Shown in pieces: positions 34,045 through 43,729 of a DNA stretch of 64,000 bases. Origin of the DNA: Lolliginicoccus lacisalsi (GTDB lineage Bacteria > Actinomycetota > Actinomycetes > Mycobacteriales > Mycobacteriaceae). The position numbers and the translations under genes are program-made. Every line of letters starts with the position of its first letter. Positions within the stretch are counted from its first letter, which is position 1. The stretch lies in contig NZ_JACYWE010000001.1 in the NCBI RefSeq assembly GCF_014841105.1, positions 445,365 through 509,364 on the forward strand, in the 5' to 3' direction. Under the pieces are notes generated by a model that searched no databases, was not told the DNA's origin, and was given only the letters and a program-made list of their open reading frames with translations.

Positions 34045-35712
34045 ATGACTCTCACGCAGCCGGTCGGCCCGAGCCGGCGCACCGTGCTCCGAGCGGGCGC
34101 GGCCCTGTCCGGACTGGCCCTGTCCGGCGCGGCCGGTGCACGGATCGCCTCGGCCCCGCCCGGCGGGATTTTCCTTCATGGAGTCGCTTCTGGTGATCCG
34201 ACCTCGCGGTCGGTGATGCTCTGGACGCGCGTCACGCCAGTGCCGGAGGCCGTGCCCGGCTCCGGCGCCGGTCCCGATTCGACGATCCACTGGGAGATCG
34301 CCACCGATCCTGGTTTCGCGGCGCGCATTGCCTCGGGCACGGCGAGCACGGGAGCGTGGCGCGACCATACGGTGCTCGTGGACGCGGGCGGCCTCGCGCC
34401 ATCGACGACCTACTACTACCGCTTCCTCGGCGCGCGCGGCGAGGCCTCTCCCACCGGTGCCACCCGCACCACGCCCGCGCCCGGCACATTGGTCGATCGC
34501 CTCCGGCTCGGGGTGGTCTCGTGCGCGAACTGGGAGGCCGGGACCTTCTCCGCGTACCGCCACCTCGCCAGCCGTGGGGACCTGGACGCGATCGTGCATC
34601 TCGGCGACTACCTCTACGAGAACGGCCAGGGCGAGTACGGCGGCAAGAATGGGTCAGTGCGCCTGCACCAGCCGCCCCACGAGATCGTCTCCCTCGCCGA
34701 CTACCGGCAGCGCCACGGCCAGTACAAGACCGATCCCGATCTGCAAAACCTGCACGCCACGGTGCCCGTCATCGCGATCTGGGACGATCACGAGTCCGCC
34801 AACGATGCCTGGCGCGGGGGCGCGGAGAACCACGACCCCTCCGAGGGATCGTGGAGCGACCGCTACGAGGCGGCGCTGCAGGCCTACCTCGAATGGATGC
34901 CGATCCGGCCCGGTGGCGCGGGCAGGACGCTGTACCGGCGCATCTCCTTCGGCTCGCTCGCCGAGCTCTCCATGCTCGACCTGCGCTCGTACCGGGACAG
35001 GCCCGCGGCCACCGGTAGCGACGGCCGCGCCATCGATGATCCCGCGCGCACCATCGCCGGCGCCGAGCAGCTTGACTGGCTGATCCGCGGCACGACGACC
35101 TCCACCGCCCAGTGGCAGCTCATCGGCAACCCCGTGATGATCGCCCCGATCGTGCTGCCCCCGCTCGAGCCCGCCACCACCGAGGCACTGACCTCCATGC
35201 TCGGCATCCCGCGGGGCGGCATCGCGTTCAACGGCGACCAGTGGGATGGCTACACCTCGGACCGCGCGGCGCTTTTCACCGCCCTCGACAGCGCGCCGGC
35301 CCGCAATGCCGTGTTCCTCACCGGCGACATCCACTCGTCATGGGCGAGCGAGCTGCCCCGCAACGCCGCGCGGTATCCCGGCGCGGGGACGGTGGGCGTC
35401 GAGTATGTGGTGCCTTCGGTGACGTCGAAGAACATCGACGACATCCTCCGCGTGCCGCCGCGCACGGTGAGCCCCGCGATCGAGAACGCGTTGCGCGCGA
35501 CGAACCAGCATGTGCGCTTCGTCGAGCTCGACTCCCACGGGTACGGGGTGCTGGAGGTCACGACCGACCATGCGCAGATGGACTGGTGGTTCATCACCGA
35601 CCCCGCCGACCCCGGCGCGCGGGCACGGCACGCGCACTCGCTGCGCACCACTGCGGGATCGGGCCAGCTCGGCCCGGCGGCCCCGCTTCCCCCACGTCCC
35701 GAGCGCCGGTAG
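34045..35712 (+). CDS. phoD: PhoD-type alkaline phosphatase, Tat-exported
   Basis: A 555-residue secreted phosphodiesterase/phosphatase. The N-terminus [19 protein letters not shown] is a twin-arginine signal. A PhoD N-terminal beta domain ([20 protein letters not shown]) is followed by the metallophosphatase core: [47 protein letters not shown] and [14 protein letters not shown], the metal-binding residues of the family (Ca2+/Fe3+ in B. subtilis PhoD). It releases phosphate from esters outside the cytoplasm. A second Tat phosphatase follows after 9 bases. No Pho box was recognised. Confidence 0.93.
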   Translation: MTLTQPVGPSRRTVLRAGAALSGLALSGAAGARIASAPPGGIFLHGVASGDPTSRSVMLWTRVTPVPEAVPGSGAGPDSTIHWEIATDPGFAARIASGTASTGAWRDHTVLVDAGGLAPSTTYYYRFLGARGEASPTGATRTTPAPGTLVDRLRLGVVSCANWEAGTFSAYRHLASRGDLDAIVHLGDYLYENGQGEYGGKNGSVRLHQPPHEIVSLADYRQRHGQYKTDPDLQNLHATVPVIAIWDDHESANDAWRGGAENHDPSEGSWSDRYEAALQAYLEWMPIRPGGAGRTLYRRISFGSLAELSMLDLRSYRDRPAATGSDGRAIDDPARTIAGAEQLDWLIRGTTTSTAQWQLIGNPVMIAPIVLPPLEPATTEALTSMLGIPRGGIAFNGDQWDGYTSDRAALFTALDSAPARNAVFLTGDIHSSWASELPRNAARYPGAGTVGVEYVVPSVTSKNIDDILRVPPRTVSPAIENALRATNQHVRFVELDSHGYGVLEVTTDHAQMDWWFITDPADPGARARHAHSLRTTAGSGQLGPAAPLPPRPERR

Positions 35713-35721
35713 GAGATCCGC

Positions 35722-36987
35722 ATGCCCCCGATCGATCCGTCCCGTCGCGCTGTGCTCGCGGGAATGTCCGGCGCCATCGCCGCCACCGCCCTCGCTCGCG
35801 GCGCGCACGCGACTCCGATCACGGCCGCTGGCGAGCGAGAGGTGCATGTGCTCGTCATCGATGGCCTGCGGGTCGACGAGGTGAACCCTGACCTGATGCC
35901 CCGGCTCTCCGCGCTCGATACACATGGAGTGCGGTACCAGAACGCGGATGCCATCTCCATCGCCGAGACGCTGCCCAATCACACGGCGATGGTCACGGGC
36001 GTGCGCCCCGCCCGGTCGGGCGTGCCCGCCAACTCCATCTTCGACCGCGCCGAGCAACGGATCCGCACCATCGACCGCCCCGCGGACCTCGCGGCCCCCA
36101 CCCTCCTCGAGCGGCTGCCCGCCGAGCGAGGCGTAGCCACGGCTAGCGTGCTGTCCAAGGACTACCTGCACGGGCTGTTCCATGGCCGCGCGAGCGTGCA
36201 GTGGGATCCCGCTCCGCTGATCCCGCTCACCGAGCACGCCCCGGACCAAGCGACGATGGATGCCCTGCTGCGCATCCATGCCGACCACGCGCCCCGGTTC
36301 ACCTTCACCAACCTCGGTGATGTGGACCGCGTCGGCCATATCGACCTCACCGGAACGGGCCTTCGCCTCGCTCGCGCCGCCGCGGTGCGCAACACCGACC
36401 TCCAGGTCCAGCGCTTCATCGATCACCTGCGCCAGAGCGGTCGATGGAACCGCAGCGTCGTCATCATCACTGCGGACCACTCCATGGACTGGTCCGCGCC
36501 ATTGTCGCTGATCAGCATGCAGGTGCCCTTCATGCTCGATCCCGTGCTGCGCGACAATGTGCAGATCGCCGACAATGGTGGCGCGTCGCTGTGGTACTGG
36601 ACGGGCGATCCTGGGCAGCGCGGCGATGCCATCGAGCGAATGCGGCGCATCGCCTCGCCCCACCCGGGCATCGAGAGCCTGCGCGAGCCCAGCGAGCTGG
36701 AGCTCGGGGACCGTGCCGGAGATGTCGTGGCCCTCTGCCACGCGGGCTGGCGATTCACCGATCCCACGGTGCTGTCCAATCCCATCCCGGGCAATCACGG
36801 ACACGCGGTGACCACGCCGATCCCGATGATCGTCACCGGTGGCGATCCGCGGCTCCGGCGGGGCGCGACGGTGTCCACACCGGTCAGCACGATGGATATC
36901 GCGCCCACCGTAGCGGGCCTGTTCGGGCTGTCCGCGCCACCCGGCGGCTGGGATGGTTCCCCGTTCCCGGCATTGCTGCAGGACTGA
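35722..36987 (+). CDS. alkaline-phosphatase-superfamily phosphodiesterase, Tat-exported
   Basis: A 421-residue protein of the type I phosphodiesterase / nucleotide pyrophosphatase fold. A second twin-arginine signal (DPSRRAVLAGMSGAIAATAL) opens it. Metal and nucleophile motifs are visible in order: VIDGLRVDE, ETLPNHTAMVTG (the threonine before AMVTG is the likely nucleophile position), LGDVDRVGHID, ITADHSMDW and GNHGHA. ATG 35722 has GGAG 7 bases before it. Co-transcription with the phoD-like gene suggests joint scavenging of phosphate esters. The exact substrate is unknown. Confidence 0.88.
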   Translation: MPPIDPSRRAVLAGMSGAIAATALARGAHATPITAAGEREVHVLVIDGLRVDEVNPDLMPRLSALDTHGVRYQNADAISIAETLPNHTAMVTGVRPARSGVPANSIFDRAEQRIRTIDRPADLAAPTLLERLPAERGVATASVLSKDYLHGLFHGRASVQWDPAPLIPLTEHAPDQATMDALLRIHADHAPRFTFTNLGDVDRVGHIDLTGTGLRLARAAAVRNTDLQVQRFIDHLRQSGRWNRSVVIITADHSMDWSAPLSLISMQVPFMLDPVLRDNVQIADNGGASLWYWTGDPGQRGDAIERMRRIASPHPGIESLREPSELELGDRAGDVVALCHAGWRFTDPTVLSNPIPGNHGHAVTTPIPMIVTGGDPRLRRGATVSTPVSTMDIAPTVAGLFGLSAPPGGWDGSPFPALLQD

Positions 36988-37002
36988 CCGCGGGCCAGGT
37001 GC

Positions 37003-38196
37003 CTAGCGGATCCGGGCGCTCCTCCGGGCGAACGGGGAGCGCTGGCCCGAGAGCGCATCCATCACCTCGGTGGCGTGCTGGGCAAGATCCTCGGCGCCCG
37101 CCGTGTCGGCTGCCAGCGCGAGGCCTGCCCATCGGCTCTCGAGGGCCTGTGCCGCGGGCCGGGCGCGGGAGTGCTCCCGCTCCGCGGCGCGACGCGAATA
37201 GTCATCGGGCAGGTGCCAGGCCGTGGACAGCCACACCCATACGGTGCGGGCAGCGAGCAAGCGGTCGCGCAGGAGATCGCCCTCGCGAAGCTGCGGCCAT
37301 ACCCCTTCCACCTCGGCGAGCCAGGCATCGACCATCGCATCGGCCTGCTCGGGCGCCAGGCCCAGATCGCAGGAGCATTGCGGGAACGACACCAGCAGGC
37401 AGCCGAGATCGAGCGTCGCATCGCGGAAGCCACCGGACTCGTAGTCAAGGAACCTGATGCCCGAGGCGCTGACGACGATGTTGTCCGGGCAGAGATCGCC
37501 GGGGCTGAAGGCGCGATAGGAGGTGCTCGTCAGCAGCTCCGCATAACCGTTGACGCGCTGCTGGATCCCGGCTGGCGTGGCGACGCCCAGCCGATCGGCG
37601 AGCAACCGGGGCGCCTCGCGCAGCGCGTCGAGGAAGGGCTCCGGAGGCAGGTCCGGCGACATGGGGAAGCGGGAGCGGGCACGACGAAGCAGCGCCCCGA
37701 AGTCCTCCGACCGGCCTGCCGTCGCGGCATGCATCCTGCCAAGGCTCTGGGCGAGGCCCATCAGGACGTTGGTGGTATCGGCGCCCTGCTCCTCCTGCAC
37801 CACCGCGCCAAGGGTGGGCACGTCGCCAAGGTCGGACAGGATGAGCAGGTGCTGGTCGAGATCGTGAGCGAGCAGCTCTGGGCCCGGCCGGTGGCGCGCA
37901 TCCAGGGAATTGGCGAATTGATAGGAGACAGCCTCGCGCAGGAAGCTCTCGACATGCGTCTGGCCGTTGCGCGGGGACCGGGTCCTGTCATGGATCTGCT
38001 TGATGATGAGCGTGCGGGAAAGCCGGATGGGGCTCTCGGCGACGCGGACGCGCAGCACTATGGCTTGCCCGCTGCCGCCAAGATCCTCGGGATCGGCAAG
38101 GCGCACGACAACGCCGTAGCGCTTGGCGAGGAGTTGTTCGGCTGCGGCCACCACGGACCGTGCTGGTTCGGGTGGATCGGGCATCATCGCGGTCAT
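37003..38196 (-). CDS. phosphotransferase-fold (APH-like) kinase
   Basis: A 397-residue aminoglycoside-phosphotransferase-like small-molecule kinase. The N-lobe has IIKQIHD and the C-lobe has the catalytic loop FSPGDLCPDNIVV and metal-binding FLDYESGGF. The usual HGDLxxxN motif has its histidine replaced (SPGD), while the catalytic aspartate and asparagine remain. It lies 22 bases downstream of the transglutaminase gene and is probably in its operon. No antibiotic resistance role should be assumed: the class also covers choline, homoserine and sugar kinases. ATG 38196 is favoured, with nearby ATGs at 38187 and 38184 possible. Confidence 0.8.
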   Translation of the reverse strand: MTAMMPDPPEPARSVVAAAEQLLAKRYGVVVRLADPEDLGGSGQAIVLRVRVAESPIRLSRTLIIKQIHDRTRSPRNGQTHVESFLREAVSYQFANSLDARHRPGPELLAHDLDQHLLILSDLGDVPTLGAVVQEEQGADTTNVLMGLAQSLGRMHAATAGRSEDFGALLRRARSRFPMSPDLPPEPFLDALREAPRLLADRLGVATPAGIQQRVNGYAELLTSTSYRAFSPGDLCPDNIVVSASGIRFLDYESGGFRDATLDLGCLLVSFPQCSCDLGLAPEQADAMVDAWLAEVEGVWPQLREGDLLRDRLLAARTVWVWLSTAWHLPDDYSRRAAEREHSRARPAAQALESRWAGLALAADTAGAEDLAQHATEVMDALSGQRSPFARRSARIR

Positions 38197-38218
38197 CGGT
38201 ATCCACGCTACCTGTTGT

Positions 38219-39145
38219 TCAGCCGGGACGGGGAACGTCGTCGGCGCGCTCGGCTTCTCTTGGGCTCTCCACAGGTGCCACATCGACAGACACTGACATG
38301 GAGCTCTTTTTCGCCTTGGTGAAGATGATGCCGCGCAGCGGCGAGACGTCGGTGAAGTCGCGGCCCCGCGCGACGGTGACATATCGCTCGTCGACGAATT
38401 GATCGTTGGTGGGATCGAACGCGAGCCACCGGTCGCCCGGCAGCCACACCGCGGCCCACGCATGGGTGGCGTCGGCGCCGATCATGCGTTCCTTGCCCGG
38501 CGGCGGCGTCGTCGCGAGGTAGCCCGACACATAGCTCGCCGCGAGGCCGTGCGAGCGCAAGCAGGCGATCGCGACCCGCGCGAAGTCCTGGCACACGCCC
38601 GACCGGCGCTCCATGACCTCGGCCACTTTGGTCGATACCGTCGTCGAGCCAGACTTGTAGTGGAACTCGGTGAAGATGCGGTGCGTCAGGTCCCAGACCG
38701 CCTCGGCGAGCGGGCGGCCCGGCGCCAGGATGCTCGCCGCGTACTCGCGCACCTCCGCGGTGATCTCGGGGGGATCGTTGTCGAGCAGGAAGTCCACCGC
38801 GCGGGCGCCATCCCGGCCCGCCGGGCGGCACATCTCCCACGGCGCGTCCGCGAGGCCCGAGCGCAGGTAGCCCTCCTCCGGCGCATCCGCCTCCACGAGC
38901 GAGCGTCCCGTGACAGTCAGTTCCGTGTGCTCGGAGGTGACGTGGAAGTACACGCCGGTATTGCCGTAGTAGTCAGTCATGAACGACTGGTCCGTCGGCT
39001 CCGGCGACACAGTGACGCTGTGCTCGAGCCGCCGCTGCCCCGGCATCTCCAGTGGCGTCACGTACCCCCGGCCGTAGGACGACGTCACGGGCTCGGGATA
39101 CGAGTAGGTGGTGATGTGGGTGACCCGGTAGGCGCGCATGCTCAT
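38219..39145 (-). CDS. transglutaminase-like cysteine peptidase
   Basis: A 308-residue protein with the bacterial transglutaminase N-terminal beta domain (YRVTHITTYSYPEPVTSSYGR) and the papain-like core, with catalytic C185 (RRSGVCQDFAR), H228 (DATHAWAAVW) and D244 (LAFDPTNDQ). No signal peptide is visible, so it is likely cytoplasmic. It overlaps the upstream ATP-grasp gene by one base (TGATG) and matches the Rv2569c-type neighbour of Rv2567. Activity may be peptide or isopeptide cleavage or ligation. Partners are inferred from context. Confidence 0.9.
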   Translation of the reverse strand: MSMRAYRVTHITTYSYPEPVTSSYGRGYVTPLEMPGQRRLEHSVTVSPEPTDQSFMTDYYGNTGVYFHVTSEHTELTVTGRSLVEADAPEEGYLRSGLADAPWEMCRPAGRDGARAVDFLLDNDPPEITAEVREYAASILAPGRPLAEAVWDLTHRIFTEFHYKSGSTTVSTKVAEVMERRSGVCQDFARVAIACLRSHGLAASYVSGYLATTPPPGKERMIGADATHAWAAVWLPGDRWLAFDPTNDQFVDERYVTVARGRDFTDVSPLRGIIFTKAKKSSMSVSVDVAPVESPREAERADDVPRPG

Positions 39146-41688
39146 CAGCCCAGCACCTCATCGGTCGGCCCGGCGATTCCCATGGCGCTGGACCGCACGC
39201 CGCCCACGGTCACCCAGATGGGCTGCATGTCCACCGGCGGGGCCAGCAGGCTGTTCTCGACGATATTGGACAGCTCGCGAAGATCCTCGCGCACGCTGCG
39301 CGTCAAGGCGGCCAGCACGGAACGCTCCCCGCCCTCGCTCACTGCCTCGAGCGCCAGGGGATCAGCGCGCCGCACCTTCGTGAGGATGTCCTCGGCGAGC
39401 CGGAGCGCGCGGGCCGGCACGGCGTGCTCGGGCAGGGACGCGAAGTTCTCGCGGATCCGCTCGAGCTGGTAGACCAGTGCCCGGGGATTGCTCGCATCGA
39501 AGAACAGGAACTCCGTCAAAGGCGCCACCCGCAGCACGCCGTGCTGCCGGCGCCGGTACATCACCGAGGACTCGCACGCGAGCAGCACCGACTCCATCAG
39601 CGCGGACTCTGTCGCGTCCCGGTGCGAGCCGCTCAGCGTGGCCCCGATCAACGCCGCGAGCTGGCTGGCCCGCTCGATGCGCCGCCCCAGGTCCATCACA
39701 TGCCACCCAGGGTCGCGGACGAGCGACTCGGCCCCGAGGCCTGACAGCGCCAGCATGCCGCCGAGCACCGCGGAGTGCACCGTGGCCATGACCACAGGAT
39801 CAGCGGTGGTGTCGTCGGCGAACTCGTCGAGGGCATCGTTGACCCCCGACAGCACCATCCACGTATCGAGGGACAGCTGGTCGCGCACGCCGCGCGCCGC
39901 CGACTCCAGCTTGCGGACGCAATGCGCCAGCGAGCCCGTGCGGTCCGCCTCGCCAGTCAGCGAGCGGAGCTCGCGCAGCGCGCGATCAGCCGTGCTCCCG
40001 CCCGCGTCACCCCTCTCGCGCGAGCCAGCTACCGCGCCCAGTGCGGTGACCAGCACCGACAACGCGGAACTGCCGCTCAGCCAGGGACGCGCCCGGTAAT
40101 CCTGGTGCCGGTCCCGCACCGCGATCAGCAGCCGGGCCATGTCCTCGGACCGCTCCGCGTAGCGGCCCAGCCAGAAAAAATCATTGAGCACGCGCGGTGA
40201 CGTCACGCCCTCCACCGACAATCCGTGCCGCGCCGCTCGCGGCACCGACACCGGCTCCGGGGGCTCCGTCGGCGTCACGGTCACCGCGCCACCCTCGGCC
40301 GAGCGCTCCGTGGAGCGCACCCACACATCCTTGGCGAGCTGCACACCGGGCGAGGACACCTCGGCACGATGCCCGATGGGGGTGTGCGCGAAGCCGCCGG
40401 GCATCACCGTATAGCCCGCGCGCTGCGCCACCGAGAACATCCGCAAGGTGATGGGCGCCTCAGCGAGTCCGCCGGCCGCGCTGATCAGGGGTTGCATCGG
40501 CTGCTCGGGCACCAGGCGCGCGGACCACTGCCACGTCTCGGCATCGATGCGCTGGCACAGCTCGTCGCGCTGCGCCCGCGTCAGGTCCGCGCCGATCACC
40601 GACTCGCCGGTGCGGATGTTCTCGCACACCAGGTCGGCGATGCGTTCCCGCACGTGGGAGCGTCCCGCGCTGTCGCCAGCCCACCACGACTCCACGGAGG
40701 GCAGGTGCAGGTCCTCGTCGAGCAGGGCCCGGCTCACCCGTGGCAGGTACTGCCCGAGCGCCGGGTTCTCCACCACGCCGCACCCCAGGGGGTTGACCAG
40801 GCGCACCGCGCCGCGGCGGACCATCTCGGTCAGCCCCGCCACGCCGGTGCGCGACGGGGACCGCTGGTCCAGCGGGTCCATGGCGGCCGAATCGATGAAG
40901 CGCACCACGACATCGATGGGCATGCGCCTGCCGAGCGCGCGCATCCACAAGCGTCCGTCGCTGACCGTCAGATCCGTGCTCTCCACCAGCGGGTACCCCA
41001 GCATCGAGGCGAGGAACGCGTGATCGAAGGAGGCGGTCGCGTCCGGGCCCGGGCTGAGGATGACGATCACCGGATCGTCCTCGTGCCCGGCCGATGCCGA
41101 TTCCAGCGCGATGCGCATCACCTGGATGAAGGACGTCAGCGTGCGGGGCAGCACTTGGTGGTGCAAACCCGGCAGCGCGTGGGTGATGACCTTGCGATCC
41201 GCGAGCGCGTAGCCGATGCCCAGGGGCGCCTGCGCGCGATCCTCGAGCACCACATGACCGCCGTCCACGGTCTCCGCTAGATCTATGCCATGCAGGAACA
41301 AGGGCGGATGATCCCCCGCATGCGTGCCGTGCGCGGGCCGCAGGAAGCCGCGATGCCCATACACGAGCTCCGGCGGGATCAGCCCCTCGCTGATGGTGCG
41401 CTGCTCGCCATACAGGTCGGTCAGCAGTTCCGCGAGCAACCGGGAACGCTGCAGCATCGCCGACTCCAGCATGGCCCAGCGGCCCTCCGGGATGATCAGC
41501 GGCACCGGGTCGAGGTTCCACTGCGCCGCGTCCGGCGTGAACGTTATCCCCTCGTGCGCGACGAGGCGCCGCACCCGCCCCCGCAGTCGCCGAAGATGCT
41601 CCGCGCCTATCGACAGCACGGCCTCGGCATCGCGCGCGCCACCAGCGGCCTCCGCGCCTCGCCCTGGACCAGACTCGCTGCCCGTCAT
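39145..41688 (-). CDS. circularly permuted ATP-grasp / alpha-E domain fusion
   Basis: An 847-residue fusion. Residues 1 to about 490 are the circularly permuted type 2 ATP-grasp domain (SMLGYPLVESTDLTVSDGRL, RRGAVRLVNPLGCGVVENPAL, VMPGGFAHTPI). About residues 510-825 are the all-helical alpha-E domain (NDFFWLGRYAERSEDMARLL, WHVMDLGRRIERASQLAALI). Elsewhere these are often two genes. The class was predicted by comparative genomics (Iyer and Aravind) to be an amide ligase making peptides together with a transglutaminase. ATG 41688 is preferred to GTG 41694 because GAGG is 8 bases from the former. The transglutaminase and APH-like kinase genes follow. Confidence 0.9.
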   Translation of the reverse strand: MTGSESGPGRGAEAAGGARDAEAVLSIGAEHLRRLRGRVRRLVAHEGITFTPDAAQWNLDPVPLIIPEGRWAMLESAMLQRSRLLAELLTDLYGEQRTISEGLIPPELVYGHRGFLRPAHGTHAGDHPPLFLHGIDLAETVDGGHVVLEDRAQAPLGIGYALADRKVITHALPGLHHQVLPRTLTSFIQVMRIALESASAGHEDDPVIVILSPGPDATASFDHAFLASMLGYPLVESTDLTVSDGRLWMRALGRRMPIDVVVRFIDSAAMDPLDQRSPSRTGVAGLTEMVRRGAVRLVNPLGCGVVENPALGQYLPRVSRALLDEDLHLPSVESWWAGDSAGRSHVRERIADLVCENIRTGESVIGADLTRAQRDELCQRIDAETWQWSARLVPEQPMQPLISAAGGLAEAPITLRMFSVAQRAGYTVMPGGFAHTPIGHRAEVSSPGVQLAKDVWVRSTERSAEGGAVTVTPTEPPEPVSVPRAARHGLSVEGVTSPRVLNDFFWLGRYAERSEDMARLLIAVRDRHQDYRARPWLSGSSALSVLVTALGAVAGSRERGDAGGSTADRALRELRSLTGEADRTGSLAHCVRKLESAARGVRDQLSLDTWMVLSGVNDALDEFADDTTADPVVMATVHSAVLGGMLALSGLGAESLVRDPGWHVMDLGRRIERASQLAALIGATLSGSHRDATESALMESVLLACESSVMYRRRQHGVLRVAPLTEFLFFDASNPRALVYQLERIRENFASLPEHAVPARALRLAEDILTKVRRADPLALEAVSEGGERSVLAALTRSVREDLRELSNIVENSLLAPPVDMQPIWVTVGGVRSSAMGIAGPTDEVLG

Positions 41689-41787
41689 GCTCACCGCCTC
41701 GTCGGATGTATCGCTCGTCGCTCCTCGATCATGGCACCGCGCAGCAGCGGCGTCACCCGAGGGCGCGCGCCAGGGTCCTCGCGATGA

Positions 41788-43566
41788 TCAGGAACGCTGC
41801 CGCGCCACCGGCTTGGCGTCGATGCCCGATTCCTTGCGCTGCTGCGCGGTGATCGGCGCGGGCGCATCGGTCAGCGGATCCACCCCGCCACCGGACTTGG
41901 GGAACGCGATGACGTCACGGATCGAATCGGTGCGCGCGAGCAGCGACACGATGCGATCCCAGCCGAAGGCGATGCCACCGTGCGGAGGCGCACCGAACGC
42001 GAACGCATCGAGCAGGAAGCCGAACTTCTCCTGCGCCTCCTCCTGCGAGATGCCCATCACCGAGAACACGCGCTCCTGCACATCGCGACGATGGATACGA
42101 ATGCTGCCGCCACCGATCTCATGGCCGTTGCAGACGATGTCATAGGCATACGCCAGCGCCGAGCCGGGATCGGTGTCGAAGGTGTCGAGGCATTCCGGCT
42201 TGGGCGAGGTGAACGCGTGGTGCACCGCCGTCCAGGAGCTGTTGCCCAGCGCCACGTCGCCGCTCGCCGTTGCTTCCTCGGCGGGCTCGAACATGGGCGC
42301 GTCCACGACCCACACGAACGCCCAGGCGTCCTCGTCGATGGCACCGATGCGGCGGGCGATCTCGCCCCGGGCCGCACCGAGCAATGCTCGCGAGGACTTC
42401 GGCGCACCCGCCGCGAAGAACACGCAATCACCGGGTTTCGCTCCGACATGCGCGGCAAGCGTCTCGCGCTCGGCGTCGGAAAGGTTCTTCGCCACCGGGC
42501 CGCCGAGCGTGCCGTCGTCGCCGATCAGGACGTACGCGAGCCCCTTCGCGCCACGCTGCTTCGCCCACTCCTGCCAGCGATCGAGCTCGCGGCGCGGCTG
42601 GCTCGCCCCGCCCGGCATGACCACCGCGCCCACATAGGGCGACTGGAAGACCCGGAACGGGGTGTCCTTGAAGAACTCGGCGCACTCCACGAGCTCGATC
42701 CCGAACCGCATGTCCGGCTTGTCGGTACCGAACCGGCGCATCGCCTCGTGGTAGGTGATCCGTGGGATGGGGGTCTCGATGTCGTGGCCGATGAGCTTCC
42801 ATAGCCCGGCCAGGATCTCCTCGGCGAGGAGGATCACATCGTCCTGGCGCACGAAGCTCATCTCGAGGTCGAGCTGCGTGAACTCGGGCTGCCGGTCCGC
42901 GCGGAAGTCCTCATCGCGATAGCAGCGGGCGATCTGGTAGTAGCGCTCCACCCCCGCGACCATCAGCAACTGCTTGAACAGCTGCGGAGACTGCGGCAAT
43001 GCATAGAAGCTGCCCGGCTGCAAGCGGGCGGGAACAAGGAAGTCGCGGGCGCCCTCGGGCGTCGAGCGAGTCAGTGTGGGCGTCTCCACCTCCACGAACT
43101 CGTGCCGCGCGAGCACCGAGCGCGCAGCCGCGTTCACATGCGACCGCAGGCGCAACGCATGGCCCGGGCCCTCGCGGCGCAGGTCGAGGTAGCGGTAGCG
43201 CAGGCGCGTCTCCTCGCCCACGCTGGCCTCGTCGAGCTGGAACGGCAGCGCCGCGCTCTCGTTGAGCACCACGAGCTCCGAGACGTTGACCTCGATCTCG
43301 CCGGTGGGGATCTCATAGTTCGCGTTGCCCGACGGCCGCATCTCCACCACGCCGGTGACGCTGATGCAGTACTCCGCCCGCAGCCGGTGCGCCTGCGCGA
43401 GCACGGACTCATCACGGAACACCACCTGGCACACGCCGGACGCATCACGGAAGTCAATGAAGATCACGCCACCGTGGTCGCGCCGACGAGCCACCCAGCC
43501 GGACAACGTCACGGACTGGGAGGCATGCTCGGCGCGGAGCGAACCTGCCAAATGGGTGCGAAGCAC
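41788..43566 (-). CDS. aspS: aspartyl-tRNA synthetase, probably non-discriminating
   Basis: A 592-residue bacterial-type AspRS: N-terminal anticodon-binding OB fold ([19 protein letters not shown]), class II catalytic domain ([33 protein letters not shown]) and the bacterial insertion (GAD) domain. Residue 31 is histidine in RRRDHGG, a change tied to non-discriminating AspRS, which also charges tRNA-Asn for later amidation. GTG 43566 has AGGAT-type sequence 7 bases upstream. A possible TAGGAT -10 lies at 43655-43660 in the divergent gap. Confidence 0.97.
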   Translation of the reverse strand: MLRTHLAGSLRAEHASQSVTLSGWVARRRDHGGVIFIDFRDASGVCQVVFRDESVLAQAHRLRAEYCISVTGVVEMRPSGNANYEIPTGEIEVNVSELVVLNESAALPFQLDEASVGEETRLRYRYLDLRREGPGHALRLRSHVNAAARSVLARHEFVEVETPTLTRSTPEGARDFLVPARLQPGSFYALPQSPQLFKQLLMVAGVERYYQIARCYRDEDFRADRQPEFTQLDLEMSFVRQDDVILLAEEILAGLWKLIGHDIETPIPRITYHEAMRRFGTDKPDMRFGIELVECAEFFKDTPFRVFQSPYVGAVVMPGGASQPRRELDRWQEWAKQRGAKGLAYVLIGDDGTLGGPVAKNLSDAERETLAAHVGAKPGDCVFFAAGAPKSSRALLGAARGEIARRIGAIDEDAWAFVWVVDAPMFEPAEEATASGDVALGNSSWTAVHHAFTSPKPECLDTFDTDPGSALAYAYDIVCNGHEIGGGSIRIHRRDVQERVFSVMGISQEEAQEKFGFLLDAFAFGAPPHGGIAFGWDRIVSLLARTDSIRDVIAFPKSGGGVDPLTDAPAPITAQQRKESGIDAKPVARQRS

Positions 43567-43729
43567 GGGGATCCTTTCCTCACGGGCACAACCGAACCGA
43601 AAACTCGACGCACGCGCGGGACCGCCCAGGGACAGCACGCGCATGCCTTCGTCGATCCTACGGTGCCGCGTCCGCGCGCGGGAAACCGATTTGGCGCGCG
43701 CCCGCCCCGGCAGGTGGAAAAATGCGCGC

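Noticed and set aside
37003-38196. Antibiotic-resistance phosphotransferase
   Set aside because: The APH fold is shared by many metabolic kinases. The context is a transglutaminase unit and the HGD histidine is changed, so a resistance call is not supported.
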